Shown here one piece after another: positions 9,135 to 20,675 of a DNA stretch of 64,000 nt. The position numbers and the translations under genes were made by a program. This stretch comes from Leptospira haakeii (GTDB taxonomy: Bacteria; Spirochaetota; Leptospiria; Leptospirales; Leptospiraceae): assembly GCF_002812045.1 (NCBI RefSeq), contig NZ_NPEG01000015.1:17727-81726 (forward strand), given 5' to 3'. The notes under the pieces are model-generated. The model had not been told where the DNA came from and made no database searches. It saw only the letters and a list, made by a program, of their open reading frames with translations. The number at the start of each line of letters is the position of its first letter. Positions within the stretch are counted from its first letter, which is position 1.

Positions 9135-11909
9135 TCAGACAGTGTAAGCGTCTGAAACTAATTGTTCCTGCTCTTTAGTATGGACTTTCATGTGTCCTGC
9201 AGCAGGGCTTGCAGATTCTTTTCTTCCGGCGTATTTGAGTTTTGTTCCGTTAGGAAGAAGATCTTCGAATCTATCTCTTACAAATGTCCAAGCACCTTGA
9301 TTTTTAGGCTCTTCTTGGCACCAAACAAAAGTTTTAGCGTTTTTGTAAGTTTTAAGGACTTCTTGGATCTCTTTCGCAGGGAAAGGATAAACCTGTTCAA
9401 CTCGGATAAGCGCCGTGTTCTGCACCTTATTCTCTTCTCTATATTTTAGAAGATCATAATATACTTTTCCGAAACTGAAGACTACCTTTTCCACTTTGTC
9501 CGCTTTGATCTCGGCTTGGTCCGGAAGAACTTCTCTAAACGCTCCTTTTAATAGATCGTCTATTGGAGAAAGAGCTCCGGGGAAACGTAACAAAGACTTA
9601 GGAGTAAAGATGATCAGAGGTTTGCGGAAATTGCGCAGTATCTGTCTACGGAGTAAATGGAAATACTGAGCAGCATTCGTACAGTTTGCCACTTGCATAT
9701 TATTGTCCGCACATAGTTGTAAAAATCTTTCGACCCTACCGGAACTATGTTCTGGTCCTTGTCCTTCGTATCCGTGAGGAAGAAGTATCACAAGACCGGA
9801 CATCCTTTGCCATTTCACTTCCGAGCTGGAAAGGAATTGATCAAAGATCACCTGAGTATTATTTGCAAAGTCACCGAACTGAGCTTCCCAAAGAACTAGA
9901 GCGCTTGGATCAGAAAGTGAGTAACCATATTCAAAACCTAAAACAGAAAACTCAGACAAGGAGGAGTTAACAACTTCTGCCCTTGCTTGTTTTTCCGAAA
10001 TATGATTTAAACCTACGTATTTTGCTCCTGAGTTAATATCTACAAGAACCGCATGTCTATGAGAGAATGTTCCGCGTTGGCTGTCCTGACCGGAAAGACG
10101 AACTCTAAATCCGTTTTCCAAGATCGAACCGAAAGAAAGTGCCTCTGCCATTCCGTAATCCAAAGAAGCTTTTCCTTCTGCCATTTCTTTACGACTTTGT
10201 AGAAGTTTTACTAATTTAGGATTCGGAGTGAAACCATCAGGAACAGTGGTGATCGCTTTTACGATACGATCAATTTGCTCCGCTAGTAGAGAAGTAGCAG
10301 TACCACTATCGAGAGGTTCTTTGGAATATTTCGCCCAAACACCTTGCATAGTATCCACTTTCATCTTGATATCTTGTTCTTTTGCTCTTTGGAAAGAATC
10401 TTCTAAACCTTGAGCGGAACCGTTCTTAATGAAATCCAACTCTTCTCCGGTAATATCACCGTCATTTATAAGTTTTTTCTCATATAATTGAGCAGTAGGG
10501 AGATGACTTTTAATGATGGAATACATTTTAGGCTGAGTAAATGCAGGCTCATCCGTTTCGTTATGACCTAATCTACGATAACAGATCAAATCTATGATAA
10601 AGTCTTTTTTGAACTTTTGGCGATATTCCATTCCGAGTTTAGTCACTCGGTATACAGCTTCCGGATCGTCTCCGTTTACGTGAACGATCGGAATTTGATA
10701 ACCTTTTGCAAGATCAGTTGCGTATAACGTGGATCTGGACTCATTCGGTAAAGTGGTGAATCCGATCTGGTTATTGATCACAATATGGAAAGTTCCACCG
10801 GTTGTATAACCGTCGAGGTTCATTAGGTTGATGGTTTCTGCCACCACACCTTGTCCTGCAAACGCGGCATCTCCATGGATGGTGATCGGCATAAATTTAG
10901 AACGATCCGCATCCCCATATTGTTCTTGGCGAGCACGAACGGAGCCGGTAACAACCGGGTTCACTGCTTCCAAGTGACTTGGGTTGAATGCAAGGGAAAG
11001 TTTAACTTCTTTCCCACTTGAAGTCATTTTACTATTAGAATATCCTAAGTGATACTTAACGTCTGCATAACTTCCGGCGCTTTTATCCGCCTTCTCTTCG
11101 AATTCTGCGAATACTAAAGAAGCAGGTTTTTCGATCACGTTTACGAGTACGTTCAAACGTCCTCTATGCGCCATACCGATCACGAGTCCGTCCATTTTGA
11201 AACGTCCGGCCTCCTCAACGATCGTGTCGAGCATAGGGATCATACTTTCTCCTCCTTCTAAGGAGAAACGTTTTTTACCCACGTATTTTTTAGCTAAGAA
11301 TGTCTCCAAATGATCCGCTTGGAATAATTTTTCGAACAATCTCAGACGTGTACTTTTAGGAAGAGGGGCATGATATTCTGCAGACTCGATCTGATGTTGG
11401 AGCCATTCCCTTTCTTCGTCGTTTACTAAATAATATTGCTCATAACCTACAGTGCTGCAATATGCTTTTTCAAACCAAGCTACAACATCTTTCAGTTTTG
11501 CACGACCCAGAGAGGGATTCTGTGTGTCGACTACTGTATCTAGATCCGCAGCGGTTAGATTTCCCAATTTGGATTCGATGAACTTTCTGTTCGGTTGAGA
11601 AATTCCAAGAGGATCTACATTAGCAGCTAAGTGTCCCTGTCTACGATAAGCGTTCAACAGGTTAATAATCCCCATCTCTCTGATGGACCCTGCCTGAGCA
11701 TCCGTAAAAGAAGTGGCAACGGCTGATTTTCCGTTACCATTCCCATTTCCGTTAGATCCGTTAGGATATACTCCGTTAGTCTCTACTTCTTGGAAGAAGA
11801 GAGACCATTCTTTGTCCAAAGAGTTCGGATCCTTCTTAAACTTTTCGTAAAGTTCTTCGAGTAATGCTCCGTTCTCTCCGTATAATGCCATCAATTGTTC
11901 GATTTTCAT
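9135..11909 (-). CDS. sucA: 2-oxoglutarate dehydrogenase E1 component
   Basis: 924-aa thiamine-diphosphate-dependent E1 subunit that decarboxylates 2-oxoglutarate and transfers succinyl to the lipoyl group of SucB (TCA cycle). The N terminus ([20 protein letters not shown]) is the E1o-specific E2-binding helix. Family signatures follow: [13 protein letters not shown], the active-site [23 protein letters not shown] and the TPP-binding [18 protein letters not shown]. The C-terminal transketolase-like half includes [12 protein letters not shown]. Length is normal for the family. A strong Shine-Dalgarno (GGGGAG) precedes the ATG, 13 bp after lpdA. It is the third gene of sucB-lpdA-sucA. Confidence 0.97.
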   Translation of the reverse strand: MKIEQLMALYGENGALLEELYEKFKKDPNSLDKEWSLFFQEVETNGVYPNGSNGNGNGNGKSAVATSFTDAQAGSIREMGIINLLNAYRRQGHLAANVDPLGISQPNRKFIESKLGNLTAADLDTVVDTQNPSLGRAKLKDVVAWFEKAYCSTVGYEQYYLVNDEEREWLQHQIESAEYHAPLPKSTRLRLFEKLFQADHLETFLAKKYVGKKRFSLEGGESMIPMLDTIVEEAGRFKMDGLVIGMAHRGRLNVLVNVIEKPASLVFAEFEEKADKSAGSYADVKYHLGYSNSKMTSSGKEVKLSLAFNPSHLEAVNPVVTGSVRARQEQYGDADRSKFMPITIHGDAAFAGQGVVAETINLMNLDGYTTGGTFHIVINNQIGFTTLPNESRSTLYATDLAKGYQIPIVHVNGDDPEAVYRVTKLGMEYRQKFKKDFIIDLICYRRLGHNETDEPAFTQPKMYSIIKSHLPTAQLYEKKLINDGDITGEELDFIKNGSAQGLEDSFQRAKEQDIKMKVDTMQGVWAKYSKEPLDSGTATSLLAEQIDRIVKAITTVPDGFTPNPKLVKLLQSRKEMAEGKASLDYGMAEALSFGSILENGFRVRLSGQDSQRGTFSHRHAVLVDINSGAKYVGLNHISEKQARAEVVNSSLSEFSVLGFEYGYSLSDPSALVLWEAQFGDFANNTQVIFDQFLSSSEVKWQRMSGLVILLPHGYEGQGPEHSSGRVERFLQLCADNNMQVANCTNAAQYFHLLRRQILRNFRKPLIIFTPKSLLRFPGALSPIDDLLKGAFREVLPDQAEIKADKVEKVVFSFGKVYYDLLKYREENKVQNTALIRVEQVYPFPAKEIQEVLKTYKNAKTFVWCQEEPKNQGAWTFVRDRFEDLLPNGTKLKYAGRKESASPAAGHMKVHTKEQEQLVSDAYTV

Positions 11910-11922
11910 GATCGGATCTCCC

Positions 11923-13326
11923 CTAAGCGTGAATTGCCCACTTGTCTACGGCCATGGCGGCCTCTTTTACGACTTCGGACAATGTAGGATGTGCGTGGAA
12001 AGAACGTGCTATATCTTCCGAAGAAGCACCGAACTCTACTGCAACCGCAAGTTCAGCGATCATATCCGAAGCTCTAGGCCCGAACACAAACGCTCCCAAT
12101 ACCTTATCCGTTTTTTTATCTGCTAAAATTTTGACTTGGCCTTCCGCTTCGTTCATAGCCTTAGCTCTTGCATTCGGCTTAAATAATGACTTACCAACTT
12201 TGTATTCTACACTGGCAGCTTTTAGTTCTTCTTCACCTTTTCCAACCCAAGCCATTTCAGGCCAGGTATAGATGATGCTTGGAACCGCAGCGTAATTCAC
12301 ATGTCCGGATTGACCCGCGAGTAATTCCGCAAGCGCAACACCTTCTTCTTCTGCCTTATGAGCAAGCATAGGTCCGTCGATTACGTCACCGATTGCGTAG
12401 ATACCGGCAGCGCTGGTTTGGAAATGAGAATCTACCTTGATCCTTTTTCTCTCTGTTAATTGGACCCCTGCCGCCTCTAATCCGATCCCATCGATAAATG
12501 GTTTACGACCGACTGCAACAAGTACAACATCCGCATCCAGTTCGGATTCTTTTCCATCAGGTGCCGCAATCTTTACTTTAGCACCTGATTTAGAAGCAGT
12601 CGCTCCTAATACCTTATGTTCGAATAAGAAATTAAAACCTTGGGACTCTAAACTTCTTTGCAATAAGCTACCGAAAGAACGATCTACTGTAGGAAGAAGT
12701 CCTGGTAGTAGTTCCACAACTGTGACTTCTGCCCCGAGTCTTCCCCATACGGAGCCTAACTCTAAGCCGATAACTCCTGCACCGATCACTACTAGTTTTT
12801 TAGGAACTGATCTTAGATCGATTGCATGGTCAGAAGTGATGATAGACTTTCCGTCCACAGGCAGACCAGGTATATCTATTGGAACAGAACCTGTCGCTAG
12901 AACGATATGTTTTGCGCTTAGAACTTCCTTTTTGCCGTCAGCTAAGGCAACTTCTACCTGGCCGCCTCCGAGCAATTTACCAAAACCCTCATAACGAGTG
13001 ATCTTGTTCTTCTTCATTAAGTAGTCTACACCGTCTGTGACTTCCTTAACGATCGTGTTCTTACGCTCCATGAGTTTGTTTAGGTCCAGAGTAACTTTGC
13101 CGACTCCGATCCCATGGATATCAGTCTTATGTAAAACTTTATGATATTCTTCAGAAGAATCCAAAAGTGCCTTAGAAGGAATACAACCTACGTTCAAGCA
13201 GGTTCCTCCCAAGGTTTTTCTTTTTTCGATGATCCCGGTTTTGAACCCGAGTTGAGCCGCTCGGATCGCGCCTACATAACCTCCGGGTCCCGATCCGATC
13301 ACTAATACGTCGTATTGTTCCGCCAT
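11923..13326 (-). CDS. lpdA: Dihydrolipoyl dehydrogenase (E3)
   Basis: 467-aa flavoprotein that reoxidises dihydrolipoamide with NAD. The FAD-binding motif [15 protein letters not shown] is at about 11-25. The redox-active disulfide is C43/C48 in [13 protein letters not shown]. The NAD-binding motif [19 protein letters not shown] lies near 180-200, the second FAD motif is [17 protein letters not shown], and the C-terminal active site is HAHPTLSE with His near 445. It sits between sucB and sucA with gaps of 15 and 13 bp, so it is the dedicated E3 of this complex, although it could also serve other lipoyl enzymes. Confidence 0.97.
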   Translation of the reverse strand: MAEQYDVLVIGSGPGGYVGAIRAAQLGFKTGIIEKRKTLGGTCLNVGCIPSKALLDSSEEYHKVLHKTDIHGIGVGKVTLDLNKLMERKNTIVKEVTDGVDYLMKKNKITRYEGFGKLLGGGQVEVALADGKKEVLSAKHIVLATGSVPIDIPGLPVDGKSIITSDHAIDLRSVPKKLVVIGAGVIGLELGSVWGRLGAEVTVVELLPGLLPTVDRSFGSLLQRSLESQGFNFLFEHKVLGATASKSGAKVKIAAPDGKESELDADVVLVAVGRKPFIDGIGLEAAGVQLTERKRIKVDSHFQTSAAGIYAIGDVIDGPMLAHKAEEEGVALAELLAGQSGHVNYAAVPSIIYTWPEMAWVGKGEEELKAASVEYKVGKSLFKPNARAKAMNEAEGQVKILADKKTDKVLGAFVFGPRASDMIAELAVAVEFGASSEDIARSFHAHPTLSEVVKEAAMAVDKWAIHA

Positions 13327-13341
13327 ACTTATTAGACTTCC

Positions 13342-14592
13342 TTAAACTTCTAAAAGAAGGCGGGTCGGATCTTCGATCGCTTCTTTTACTTTTACGAGGA
13401 AGGTTACTGCTTCTTTTCCATCTACAACTCTATGGTCATAAGAAAGAGCAACATACATCATAGGTCGTATCACAATCTGATCGTTCACTACTACTGCACG
13501 TTTTACAATATTATGAAGTCCCAAAATTCCACTTTGTGGTGGGTTCAGGATAGGAGTGGACATCATGGAACCGTAAATCCCTCCGTTGGAAATAGTGAAC
13601 GTTCCACCTTCCATATCGGAAAGATCGATTTTTCCATCCTTTACCTTATTAGCAAGGCGAGCAATTTCGGATTCAACCTGAGCGAAACTTAAAAGATCCG
13701 CGTCACGAACAATCGGAACTACCAGGCCTTTTGGACCTCCAACAGCCACACCGATATCGAAGTAGTTTTTATAAACTAAATCAGTACCGCGAATTTCTGC
13801 GTTGATTGCAGGAACAAATTTTAAAGCTCCGATCACTGCTTTAGTAAAGAAGCTCATAAATCCTAAATTGATATTATGCGCGTCTTTGAACTTGTCCTTG
13901 TATTTGGCACGAAGGTCCATCACAGCACTCATATCTACTTCGTTAAAAGTAGTTAGTAGAGCTGCATTATGCTGAGCTGCAACCAAACGATTTGCGATCG
14001 TCTGGCGAAGTTTAGTCATCGGAACAACGTTTTCTCTCGGAAGATTACTACGAGAAGCAGCAGGAACCGCTTTAGGAATTTCAGGAGAAGGAGCAGACTT
14101 TGCTGCTACCGGCGCTGCGGAAACAGCAGCTGCTGGTGCTGACTGTTTATTTGCAATTGCATTTAACACGTCTTCTTTGGTGATCTGTCCGTTCTTACCA
14201 GAGCCAGAGATAGAAGCAGGATTTAATCCGTTATCATCTATTAGTTTGCGAACAGCAGGAGGAAGTGTATCGTTCTGCGCTGCGTTAGTCGTGTTAGTTT
14301 GTGCTGTATTTGTTGTTGAAGGAGTGCTTGGAGTAGGAGTGCTTTTTGCGGAGGCAGAAGGGTCGATGATTCCGATCACTTCTTTGATCTTGACCGTCTC
14401 CCCCGGTTTCTTGTTAATTTTTTGGAGAACTCCCGCCGAGGGGGCTGGCACCTCCATGGTCACCTTGTCGGTTTCCAATTCCACCAGGACCTCGTCCTGT
14501 TCTACTCGTTCGCCTTCTTTTTTTACCCAGTTTGCTATTGTTGCTTCCGTAATGGATTCACCCATTTCGGGAACCTTGATCTCTATCGACAT
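13342..14592 (-). CDS. sucB: 2-oxoglutarate dehydrogenase E2 (dihydrolipoyl succinyltransferase)
   Basis: 416 aa from the ATG at 14592. An in-frame ATG 51 bases upstream would add 17 residues, but the chosen start gives the typical N terminus [13 protein letters not shown] and has AGGA six bases ahead. The single lipoyl domain (1-77) carries the lipoylated Lys K43 in ETDKVTME. An Ala/Thr/Pro linker follows, then a peripheral-subunit-binding domain ([16 protein letters not shown]), a second linker, and the catalytic domain ending with [16 protein letters not shown] (active-site HxxxD). It forms the core of the complex. First gene of the cluster; it is a likely client of the lipoate ligase at 20.8 kb. 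Confidence 0.96.
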   Translation of the reverse strand: MSIEIKVPEMGESITEATIANWVKKEGERVEQDEVLVELETDKVTMEVPAPSAGVLQKINKKPGETVKIKEVIGIIDPSASAKSTPTPSTPSTTNTAQTNTTNAAQNDTLPPAVRKLIDDNGLNPASISGSGKNGQITKEDVLNAIANKQSAPAAAVSAAPVAAKSAPSPEIPKAVPAASRSNLPRENVVPMTKLRQTIANRLVAAQHNAALLTTFNEVDMSAVMDLRAKYKDKFKDAHNINLGFMSFFTKAVIGALKFVPAINAEIRGTDLVYKNYFDIGVAVGGPKGLVVPIVRDADLLSFAQVESEIARLANKVKDGKIDLSDMEGGTFTISNGGIYGSMMSTPILNPPQSGILGLHNIVKRAVVVNDQIVIRPMMYVALSYDHRVVDGKEAVTFLVKVKEAIEDPTRLLLEV

Positions 14593-14733
14593 CTTGATCC
14601 TACGGAGGTCGGTGTATACGTCCCGTTCCGGGACCGCCTCCATTTCACTTTCGGAAAGCTGAAAAATTCTGTAAAGTCGTTCTTGTCAAATCGGTGTTTT
14701 GGATGAATTTTCCCGAAATCACACTAAGGTTTT

Positions 14734-17190
14734 TTAGTCCGCTTGCGGTTTAAACTTACGTTCCGTTTTTCCGATCTCTTCGTCGCTGATCTGGTATTCC
14801 AATTGCAGAAATTCTCTGAAATCTATTGACTTATGATGGTCCCGATCTCCGTCGCATTGGCGGTTTGCTTGGACAGATTTTGTCACACCTGCTACAGTAA
14901 TCGGCTTTAAAGTCAAGTTCTGGGTAACAGGACATACTCCCGGTTTAGGAGACAGTCCATTATACGCACAGGTTCCTCCACCTTGCACTTCCTCAGGCTG
15001 TGGATCCAGACCATGCTCATTTTCGAAAGTAGGATAATTTTCACCGTTATAAAAACGACGGTACATTTTTCCCCAAATAGGAACTGCAAGAACCCCAGCA
15101 GCCTGCCCTCTTCCGAGCGAGATAGAACTTTTATCGAATCCGAGCCAAATAACAGTGGTCAATTTAGGATCAAACCCGCAGTACCAAGCATTTGTAAAAG
15201 AAGAGGTCGATCCGGTTTTTCCAGCAGCGATCCCTTTATAATTTCCTTGGTCAGCAGAATGGAGTCCGTTCGCGGCAGTTCCCCCCATAGCAACCATGGT
15301 CAACATTTTACGAAGAATATAAGCCGTTCCTTCGCTGATGATCTGGATAGAACCGTCTTCCGCTTCTTTATCTAATTCTTCTCGGACTTTTAGTTCTTCG
15401 TTATAAATTACATTTCCTGACTGATCGATCACATATCGAACAGAGAGTGGGATCACATTTCTTCCCTTATTTGCGATGATAGAATATCCCACTGCCATTT
15501 CATATGGAGAAAGTTCAGCAATTCCCAACGCAAGAGCAGGACTAGGCATAAATCTACTCTTATCAGCTTTTGTTAAGCGAGAAGCAAAGTCTATGACAGC
15601 ATCCGCGCCTGTGCGTAGGAACACCTGCACAGAAACGATGTTTAATGACATGGAAAGTGCTCTGGAAAGAGGAACCATCCCTTGGAAATCTCCATCGAAA
15701 TCCTGAGGAGACCAACCTTCTCCTTCTTCGGTTAGGGTAGTCAAAGGTGCGTCCATGATCCCAGTTCCGGAACCTACGATACGTTCAGCGATCGCTGCCC
15801 CATACACGAAAGGTTTAAAAGAAGATCCAGTCTGCCTTCTCGCTTGAACCGCTCTATTGAATTGGTTTTTAGGAGTAAATTCATAACCTCCGACCATTGT
15901 TTCTATATAGCCGTTGGTATGATCGATTGTAATAGCAGCACCTTCTACGTGAAGGTTTTTACCGAATACCGCCGATCTTTTTTGGAATTCAGTGAATGCA
16001 GCGGATTCGTTATCCGCAGGAAGAAGTAAACTAAGAACATCGGCCGAATCGATGAGTTCCTTTTCGAGTGCCACTCTGAAGTTTGCCTTATCATCCAAGC
16101 GGCTTACAAAAGTAGGAGCCACAGGGAATAAGGAACCTATAAAATTATAAAGTCCTACAAGTCCACGATCTGCGCCACCAGCATAATTCACGGTAACGCC
16201 AGAAACGAGATCGTCGTGCTTTTTGAGAGCCTTACGAAGCTCGTCCTGAGCGATCTCTTGTTTGCGAATATCCAGAGTGGTGTAAATTTTGAGACCGCCG
16301 CTGTAGATACGGTCTTCTCCCAATTCTTTTAATAATCTCTGTCTTACGAATTCAGTAAAATGGGGAGCTCTATTCAGCTTAGTTCCCCAGGTGGATTGAG
16401 AAGGGGACTGAGTGATTACGATCGGCCAGTATTTTTCCCAAAATTCGTCATGGATGGTTTGGACCTTGTCTACAGGAACAAATCCTTGGGATGCCATAAG
16501 TTTCAGAACTTCTATATGAGCTCTTTTAGAAGCGGCCGGATTTTTATAAGGAGAATAATCCACAGGCGCTTTAGGAAGTCTTGCAAGAAGTGCAGCTTCT
16601 GCCACATCCAAATCCGAAACATCCTTATGGAAATACACATCCGCCGCAGAAGCAAGACCCGTCGTTCCATGACCTAAGTATATTAAGTTAAAATAAATTT
16701 CTAATATTTCTTCTTTAGAATATTCCTGTTCTATCTGAAGAGTAAATAGAGCTTCTACGAATTTACGGATAAAGGATTTTTTCCTATTATTTAAAACAGT
16801 TTTAGCAAGCTGTTGTGTAAGAGTGGATCCGCCCTGTTTGATCCTACCTGAGATCACATTGACTGCCGCCGCGCGAAGGATTGCGGAGAAATCTATCCCG
16901 AAGTGATTGAAAAAGTTATTATCCTCTACTGAGAGGAATGCTTGGACCACATGAGGAGGAATATCTTGGTATTTTAGAAGTTGTTGTTTATGACGATACA
17001 ACTCTGCATACACTACTCCGTTGATATCGTATAAACGAGTTGGAGTGGTTGGTTGGTAAGAAGCAAGGATTGCAAGCTCCCCACCCTCATCCACTTCGGC
17101 GATAATATATCCAAAAAATAGACCGCCTAGTAAGGCTAAGACCAAAAGTGTTTTTGTAGCTCTGTGAATTCCTTCGCTAAATAGATTCAT
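14734..17190 (-). CDS. Class A penicillin-binding protein (PBP1A-like transglycosylase/transpeptidase)
   Basis: 818-aa bifunctional peptidoglycan synthase. A single N-terminal membrane anchor (about 14-32) precedes the GT51 transglycosylase domain, which has catalytic E89 in [12 protein letters not shown] and the [12 protein letters not shown] motif. The transpeptidase domain has the nucleophile motif GSSFK (Ser near 455), SLN in [10 protein letters not shown] and KTGST near 659. The C-terminal tail has a small Cys-containing segment ([20 protein letters not shown]). Its ATG overlaps the stop of the upstream hydrolase gene by four bases (ATGA), so the two are translated together. Which of the genome's class A PBPs this is cannot be told. 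Confidence 0.94.
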   Translation of the reverse strand: MNLFSEGIHRATKTLLVLALLGGLFFGYIIAEVDEGGELAILASYQPTTPTRLYDINGVVYAELYRHKQQLLKYQDIPPHVVQAFLSVEDNNFFNHFGIDFSAILRAAAVNVISGRIKQGGSTLTQQLAKTVLNNRKKSFIRKFVEALFTLQIEQEYSKEEILEIYFNLIYLGHGTTGLASAADVYFHKDVSDLDVAEAALLARLPKAPVDYSPYKNPAASKRAHIEVLKLMASQGFVPVDKVQTIHDEFWEKYWPIVITQSPSQSTWGTKLNRAPHFTEFVRQRLLKELGEDRIYSGGLKIYTTLDIRKQEIAQDELRKALKKHDDLVSGVTVNYAGGADRGLVGLYNFIGSLFPVAPTFVSRLDDKANFRVALEKELIDSADVLSLLLPADNESAAFTEFQKRSAVFGKNLHVEGAAITIDHTNGYIETMVGGYEFTPKNQFNRAVQARRQTGSSFKPFVYGAAIAERIVGSGTGIMDAPLTTLTEEGEGWSPQDFDGDFQGMVPLSRALSMSLNIVSVQVFLRTGADAVIDFASRLTKADKSRFMPSPALALGIAELSPYEMAVGYSIIANKGRNVIPLSVRYVIDQSGNVIYNEELKVREELDKEAEDGSIQIISEGTAYILRKMLTMVAMGGTAANGLHSADQGNYKGIAAGKTGSTSSFTNAWYCGFDPKLTTVIWLGFDKSSISLGRGQAAGVLAVPIWGKMYRRFYNGENYPTFENEHGLDPQPEEVQGGGTCAYNGLSPKPGVCPVTQNLTLKPITVAGVTKSVQANRQCDGDRDHHKSIDFREFLQLEYQISDEEIGKTERKFKPQAD

Positions 17191-18140
17191 ACGAGTTTGA
17201 ATTTCATTCCTTCTCTAGCCAGTACAATGGATAGGTCCTTGGTTCCAAGATTTTCAGCATGGGTTCTGGCGTCATCCAAGATGATAGCTAAAATTTCGTC
17301 CGAATAGGCGGGTTCATGGTGGGTCAAAGCCAGTTTTTTGACCTCCCAAGAAGAAGCACAATTGACTGCCATTGTATAAGCAGTATGGCCCCAATCGAAT
17401 TTCTGGAAGGATTCGTCCAAAGTGTACTGAGCGTCCAAAACCAGAAGATCCGCACCCTTAAAGAACGGTTTTTGTTCCTGAATCAGAGGAAAATCCTCAC
17501 CATTATATTCTGCGTCTGTGGCAAAAATAAAACTTTTCCCATTTTCGGTGAATTTGTAAGCGATGGAGCCTCCCGGATGTTTGAGAGCGAGCCATTCTAT
17601 TTTAACACCGCCGATTTCCAGGACTTCTCCCTTTTGGAGCCTATGGAAATTTCTTTCTGAACCGAAATGATCAAAATGGATCGGGAAAAATCTGGGCTCT
17701 TGTTGGTATTTTAATCTTTCCGGAAGATCTTCCAAGGGAGAATAGAAGGTGAACTTATTTCCGGGAATATACAACGGTTTGAAAAAAGGGATCCCGTGGA
17801 TATGATCCCAGTGAGTGTGAGTAAAAAATACGGAAGCTTCTCCCTTTCCTTGCCCGAATTTTTCTCGGACTAAGTCCTCTCCTAAAACTCTGGCTCCAGT
17901 TCCAAGATCCACGACCAGCTCCACCCCGGAAGAGCCTATTATCCGAACACAGGTAGTGTTGCCGCCAACAACATAATTCAGAGGTTCCGGCAACCCATCG
18001 AACCATTCTTCGGGAGAAGAAAAAGCTTTTCCCTCCGACTTGGCCACAAGTCTCAATATGGAAATTACTTTCTCCCTGTATTCCTCGTTTGATAAGGGGG
18101 CAGGAATAGAGCCCCGAACTCCGTACAAGAAGATTTCCAT
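17187..18140 (-). CDS. MBL-fold metallohydrolase
   Basis: 317-aa metallo-beta-lactamase-fold protein, probably a cytoplasmic phosphodiesterase or nuclease-like hydrolase. It has the family start [21 protein letters not shown], the metal motif [10 protein letters not shown] (near 108-116), a later metal Asp in FATDAEY, and the distal His in LTHHEP. Sequences with the GVRGSIP start are often annotated as cyclic-nucleotide phosphodiesterase-like, but the substrate is not known. There is no signal peptide. It overlaps the downstream PBP gene by four bases, so a link to cell-wall metabolism is possible but unproven. Confidence 0.87.
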   Translation of the reverse strand: MEIFLYGVRGSIPAPLSNEEYREKVISILRLVAKSEGKAFSSPEEWFDGLPEPLNYVVGGNTTCVRIIGSSGVELVVDLGTGARVLGEDLVREKFGQGKGEASVFFTHTHWDHIHGIPFFKPLYIPGNKFTFYSPLEDLPERLKYQQEPRFFPIHFDHFGSERNFHRLQKGEVLEIGGVKIEWLALKHPGGSIAYKFTENGKSFIFATDAEYNGEDFPLIQEQKPFFKGADLLVLDAQYTLDESFQKFDWGHTAYTMAVNCASSWEVKKLALTHHEPAYSDEILAIILDDARTHAENLGTKDLSIVLAREGMKFKLV

Positions 18141-18238
18141 TTTAGGAACATTTACTATATTTCCCCCAAACTGTCAAAGGAAACAAAATCTCGGATTTAG
18201 GTTGTCGTTCGAAAGGAAAAAAGAAAACTAGGAAGGCA

Positions 18239-19078
18239 ATGGCGTCTTTCTCTAGCGGATTCGGTGTCTCAACCTCTCCCCTCGTTCGTAAACTTTTGAT
18301 CTTAAATATAGCGATTTTCGGGATAGAGTTTATCCTAAGCTTAGTCGCCCCTTCCATTCTTTTGGCCATTCTGGGCTTATTCGGACTGACTCCAGGTTTA
18401 GTCCTAGAAAAGTTTTTTGGCTGGCAGCTACTGACTTACAGCTTCTTCCATTCCCCAAATATGTTAATCGGATTCTTATTCGAGATGTTCGCATTTTGGA
18501 TGTTCGGGTCTGCGTTAGAATCCCATTGGGGAACCAGGAATTTTTTACGTTATTTTATGTTCTGCGTCTTCGGAGGTGGGGTTGCCACAGTGCTTGCCTC
18601 TTTGTTTGGGTTCCAACAAGGGACAGTACTTGGGATTTCAGCAGTTCTATACGGGCTTATCACGGCTTATGCATTGATTTGGCCGAATAGAGAACTTTTG
18701 TTTTGGGGAATTTTCCCGATCAAGGCAAAATATCTGGCTGCTTTAATCTTAGTGGTTTTAGTACTTTTAGGATTACAATCGGGAAACCCAATTGCGAACG
18801 GACTCGGCGGTTTTGCTGCGGGCGGGCTTTACTTTTTATATTATACTAAAGTAAAATATAAATTCGGGATCAAATTTCCAAGCTTCTCTTTTTCCAGATG
18901 GAGACAAAAAAGAAAGATGGTCCGTTGGCAAGAAGAGATGAAAACAAGAGAACAAGCAAAAGAAGAAGTAGATCGTCTCTTAGAAAAAATTTCCAAAGAA
19001 GGAATGAATTCTCTTAACAAAAAAGAGAAAAAATTCCTGAAAGAAGCTTCTACAAAGTATTACGAAGCGAAAGATTAG
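18239..19078 (+). CDS. Rhomboid-fold membrane protein, probably proteolytically inactive
   Basis: 279-aa protein with about six membrane segments and a basic, coiled C-terminal tail (from about 215). The rhomboid outline is clear: the loop-1 motif GWQLLTYSFFH (61-71), FWMFGSALE after the second helix, and GISAVLYG (132-139) at the place of the nucleophile motif GxSG. Ser134 is present, but the following Gly is Ala. The catalytic His helix reads IANGLGGFAAGG with no His, and the oxyanion His/Asn of helix 2 read IGFLFEM. It is therefore likely a pseudoprotease, like iRhoms and derlins. It is monocistronic and its 3' end converges with the next gene. The assignment to the rhomboid superfamily is by motif recognition. 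Confidence 0.72.
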   Translation: MASFSSGFGVSTSPLVRKLLILNIAIFGIEFILSLVAPSILLAILGLFGLTPGLVLEKFFGWQLLTYSFFHSPNMLIGFLFEMFAFWMFGSALESHWGTRNFLRYFMFCVFGGGVATVLASLFGFQQGTVLGISAVLYGLITAYALIWPNRELLFWGIFPIKAKYLAALILVVLVLLGLQSGNPIANGLGGFAAGGLYFLYYTKVKYKFGIKFPSFSFSRWRQKRKMVRWQEEMKTREQAKEEVDRLLEKISKEGMNSLNKKEKKFLKEASTKYYEAKD

Positions 19079-19102
19079 GTCCTGCTGCGCTCATTCACAA
19101 TA

Positions 19103-19897
19103 TTATTCAAAAGAAAACATCTGCTGATAACCCAGCTTAAAGCCCTGATCGTAAGTATTATCTTTTCTCATCCCGTATAAACCGCTAAAGAAAACTCGCC
19201 CTCCATCTCCAATCTTATACTGAACACCAGGATGAAGATTGAATGAATCGGAACGAGGAGTTGAGATCGTATCTTCCACTGCCATACGATAGGTAGTTTC
19301 CAGAAGAAGGATCCAATTTGAATCTGTCTCGTAAGACAAAGTAGCACCCGCTTCCATATAACGATAATATTTATCTTGGACAGGATCTCTAAATTTGGAA
19401 TCGGTTTCTCTTTCGTATAACCCGAATGCCTGGAGCTTAGTTCTACCAAAATCTAAAACAAAACCAAGATGAGGACGAACCAAAAGTAGATCCGGATTTC
19501 TTTCACCGATCCAAGGTTCGGATGCAGAAGGTCCGTAAACGTTTACACCTCCTCCTATCGAAAATATCCCGAAAGTGAAAAACGTTTTCAAACCCGCTTT
19601 CCATCTATCCCAACCACTCCAGGGCGTAGTCCGAGTGGCGTATTGGTCTACGTATCCATACCCTGCAGAAACTGAAAAATGATCTCCCAATTTCAATTCC
19701 CCATTCAGAGAAACATTTCGATTTCGATCATAATCGTTAGAATTTCTGTATTCTTTCGCATCTGCACTAATTACAAAAATATTATATACTCCTACTGATT
19801 GTCCCCAGGCCGGATATGGGATCGTAGTCTTATCGGATCCAAAAATTTCTGCGACCGGGCTCAGTAATAGCAGAAGGAATAAGAAACGAAACCTCAT
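19103..19897 (-). CDS. Putative outer-membrane beta-barrel protein
   Basis: 264 aa from the ATG at 19897. This start gives a typical signal peptide (MRFRFLFLLLLLSPVAEIFG) and overlaps the TGA of the upstream hydrolase gene as ATGA; an in-frame start 18 bases upstream is less suitable. The mature part alternates hydrophobic and polar residues with many aromatic residues and Gly/Tyr/Trp turns (SAGYGYVDQY, YYRYMEAGATLSY). It ends in ...QQMFSFE, with a Phe near the terminus, as in barrel proteins. No specific transporter or porin family is recognisable. Coupling with the SGNH hydrolase suggests both act on the envelope. Confidence 0.6.
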   Translation of the reverse strand: MRFRFLFLLLLLSPVAEIFGSDKTTIPYPAWGQSVGVYNIFVISADAKEYRNSNDYDRNRNVSLNGELKLGDHFSVSAGYGYVDQYATRTTPWSGWDRWKAGLKTFFTFGIFSIGGGVNVYGPSASEPWIGERNPDLLLVRPHLGFVLDFGRTKLQAFGLYERETDSKFRDPVQDKYYRYMEAGATLSYETDSNWILLLETTYRMAVEDTISTPRSDSFNLHPGVQYKIGDGGRVFFSGLYGMRKDNTYDQGFKLGYQQMFSFE

Positions 19898-20580
19898 AAT
19901 AGAAACTCCAACCAAAACTCAGGCAGAGTAGCTTTGAGATATTCTCTCACTCTTTGAGAAAGAATTCCGTATCCTTCGTCAGTTAAGTGACCTCCGTCCA
20001 ATAACATTTCGTCATGGATCAGATCTTCAGGATCAATTCTAGGCAAGAAGGTGACCTTCTTCTTCATTTCCAAATTGATCATGGACGCTGCCTTAACAGG
20101 CCAAGGAAGTTGGACACTCCATACATTCAGAACTATGATATAATCACAGCGGTCGTTCAGTATTTCCAAGGTCTTAAGCTGACGCTGTACAGTTGCGTCG
20201 ACCTCTTCCCAAGTGGGTTCGAAATTATTCAGGAAATCATTTACACCGCCGTTCAACATGCAGGATCTAAATTTTCCTGTTTCGTTTTTGGCTGCTTCCT
20301 GGATCTCATAAGTCCTTCTTCCTGGAAACGCCTTCTTATAAGTTTCAAATTCAGGGAATTGTTCTTCTACAGGCCAAAAGGCGGAGATACTATCCCCGAA
20401 AAGGGCAAAGCTAGGTTTGTATAATTTGGATTTTTTGGAATGTGTATCTTGGTCTATAACGCATACCCCCAACAAAAGGGACATGGCCAAAACAAAAACT
20501 GAAAACCGATTAAAAACTCCCCTGGTTCTCGAAGGGAAAGAAAGAAGCCTCAACTTCTCTAAGAAATAAATTATATTCAT
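19894..20580 (-). CDS. SGNH/GDSL-family hydrolase, membrane anchored or secreted
   Basis: 228 aa. A hydrophobic segment (about 23-42) serves as signal or anchor. The catalytic blocks of SGNH hydrolases are present: block I FALFGDSISAFW (Ser nucleophile), block III NGGVNDFL (oxyanion Asn) and block V DGGHLTDEGY (Asp/His). Family members are esterases or lipases, some acting on cell-wall or polysaccharide acetyl groups; the substrate is unknown here. Its stop overlaps the start of the beta-barrel-type gene. The 258-bp upstream region contains a 16-bp palindrome and an AT-rich hairpin. Confidence 0.8.
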   Translation of the reverse strand: MNIIYFLEKLRLLSFPSRTRGVFNRFSVFVLAMSLLLGVCVIDQDTHSKKSKLYKPSFALFGDSISAFWPVEEQFPEFETYKKAFPGRRTYEIQEAAKNETGKFRSCMLNGGVNDFLNNFEPTWEEVDATVQRQLKTLEILNDRCDYIIVLNVWSVQLPWPVKAASMINLEMKKKVTFLPRIDPEDLIHDEMLLDGGHLTDEGYGILSQRVREYLKATLPEFWLEFLL

Positions 20581-20675
20581 TTTTCATAATGCTCTATAAA
20601 TTAGGACAAGGAAAGAAAGAAGAATGTTCCAATTTTATTAAAAATCGCGTAACGGTGACCGCAGTTCAATCAAAC

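Noticed and set aside
12437..12994. Long plus-strand frame antisense to lpdA
   Set aside because: Composition (Ser/Thr/Pro-rich) is typical of antisense frames over a conserved gene. No promoter or ribosome site.
14177..14662. Plus-strand frame antisense to sucB
   Set aside because: It mirrors the Ala/Thr-rich linker of SucB and has no independent support.
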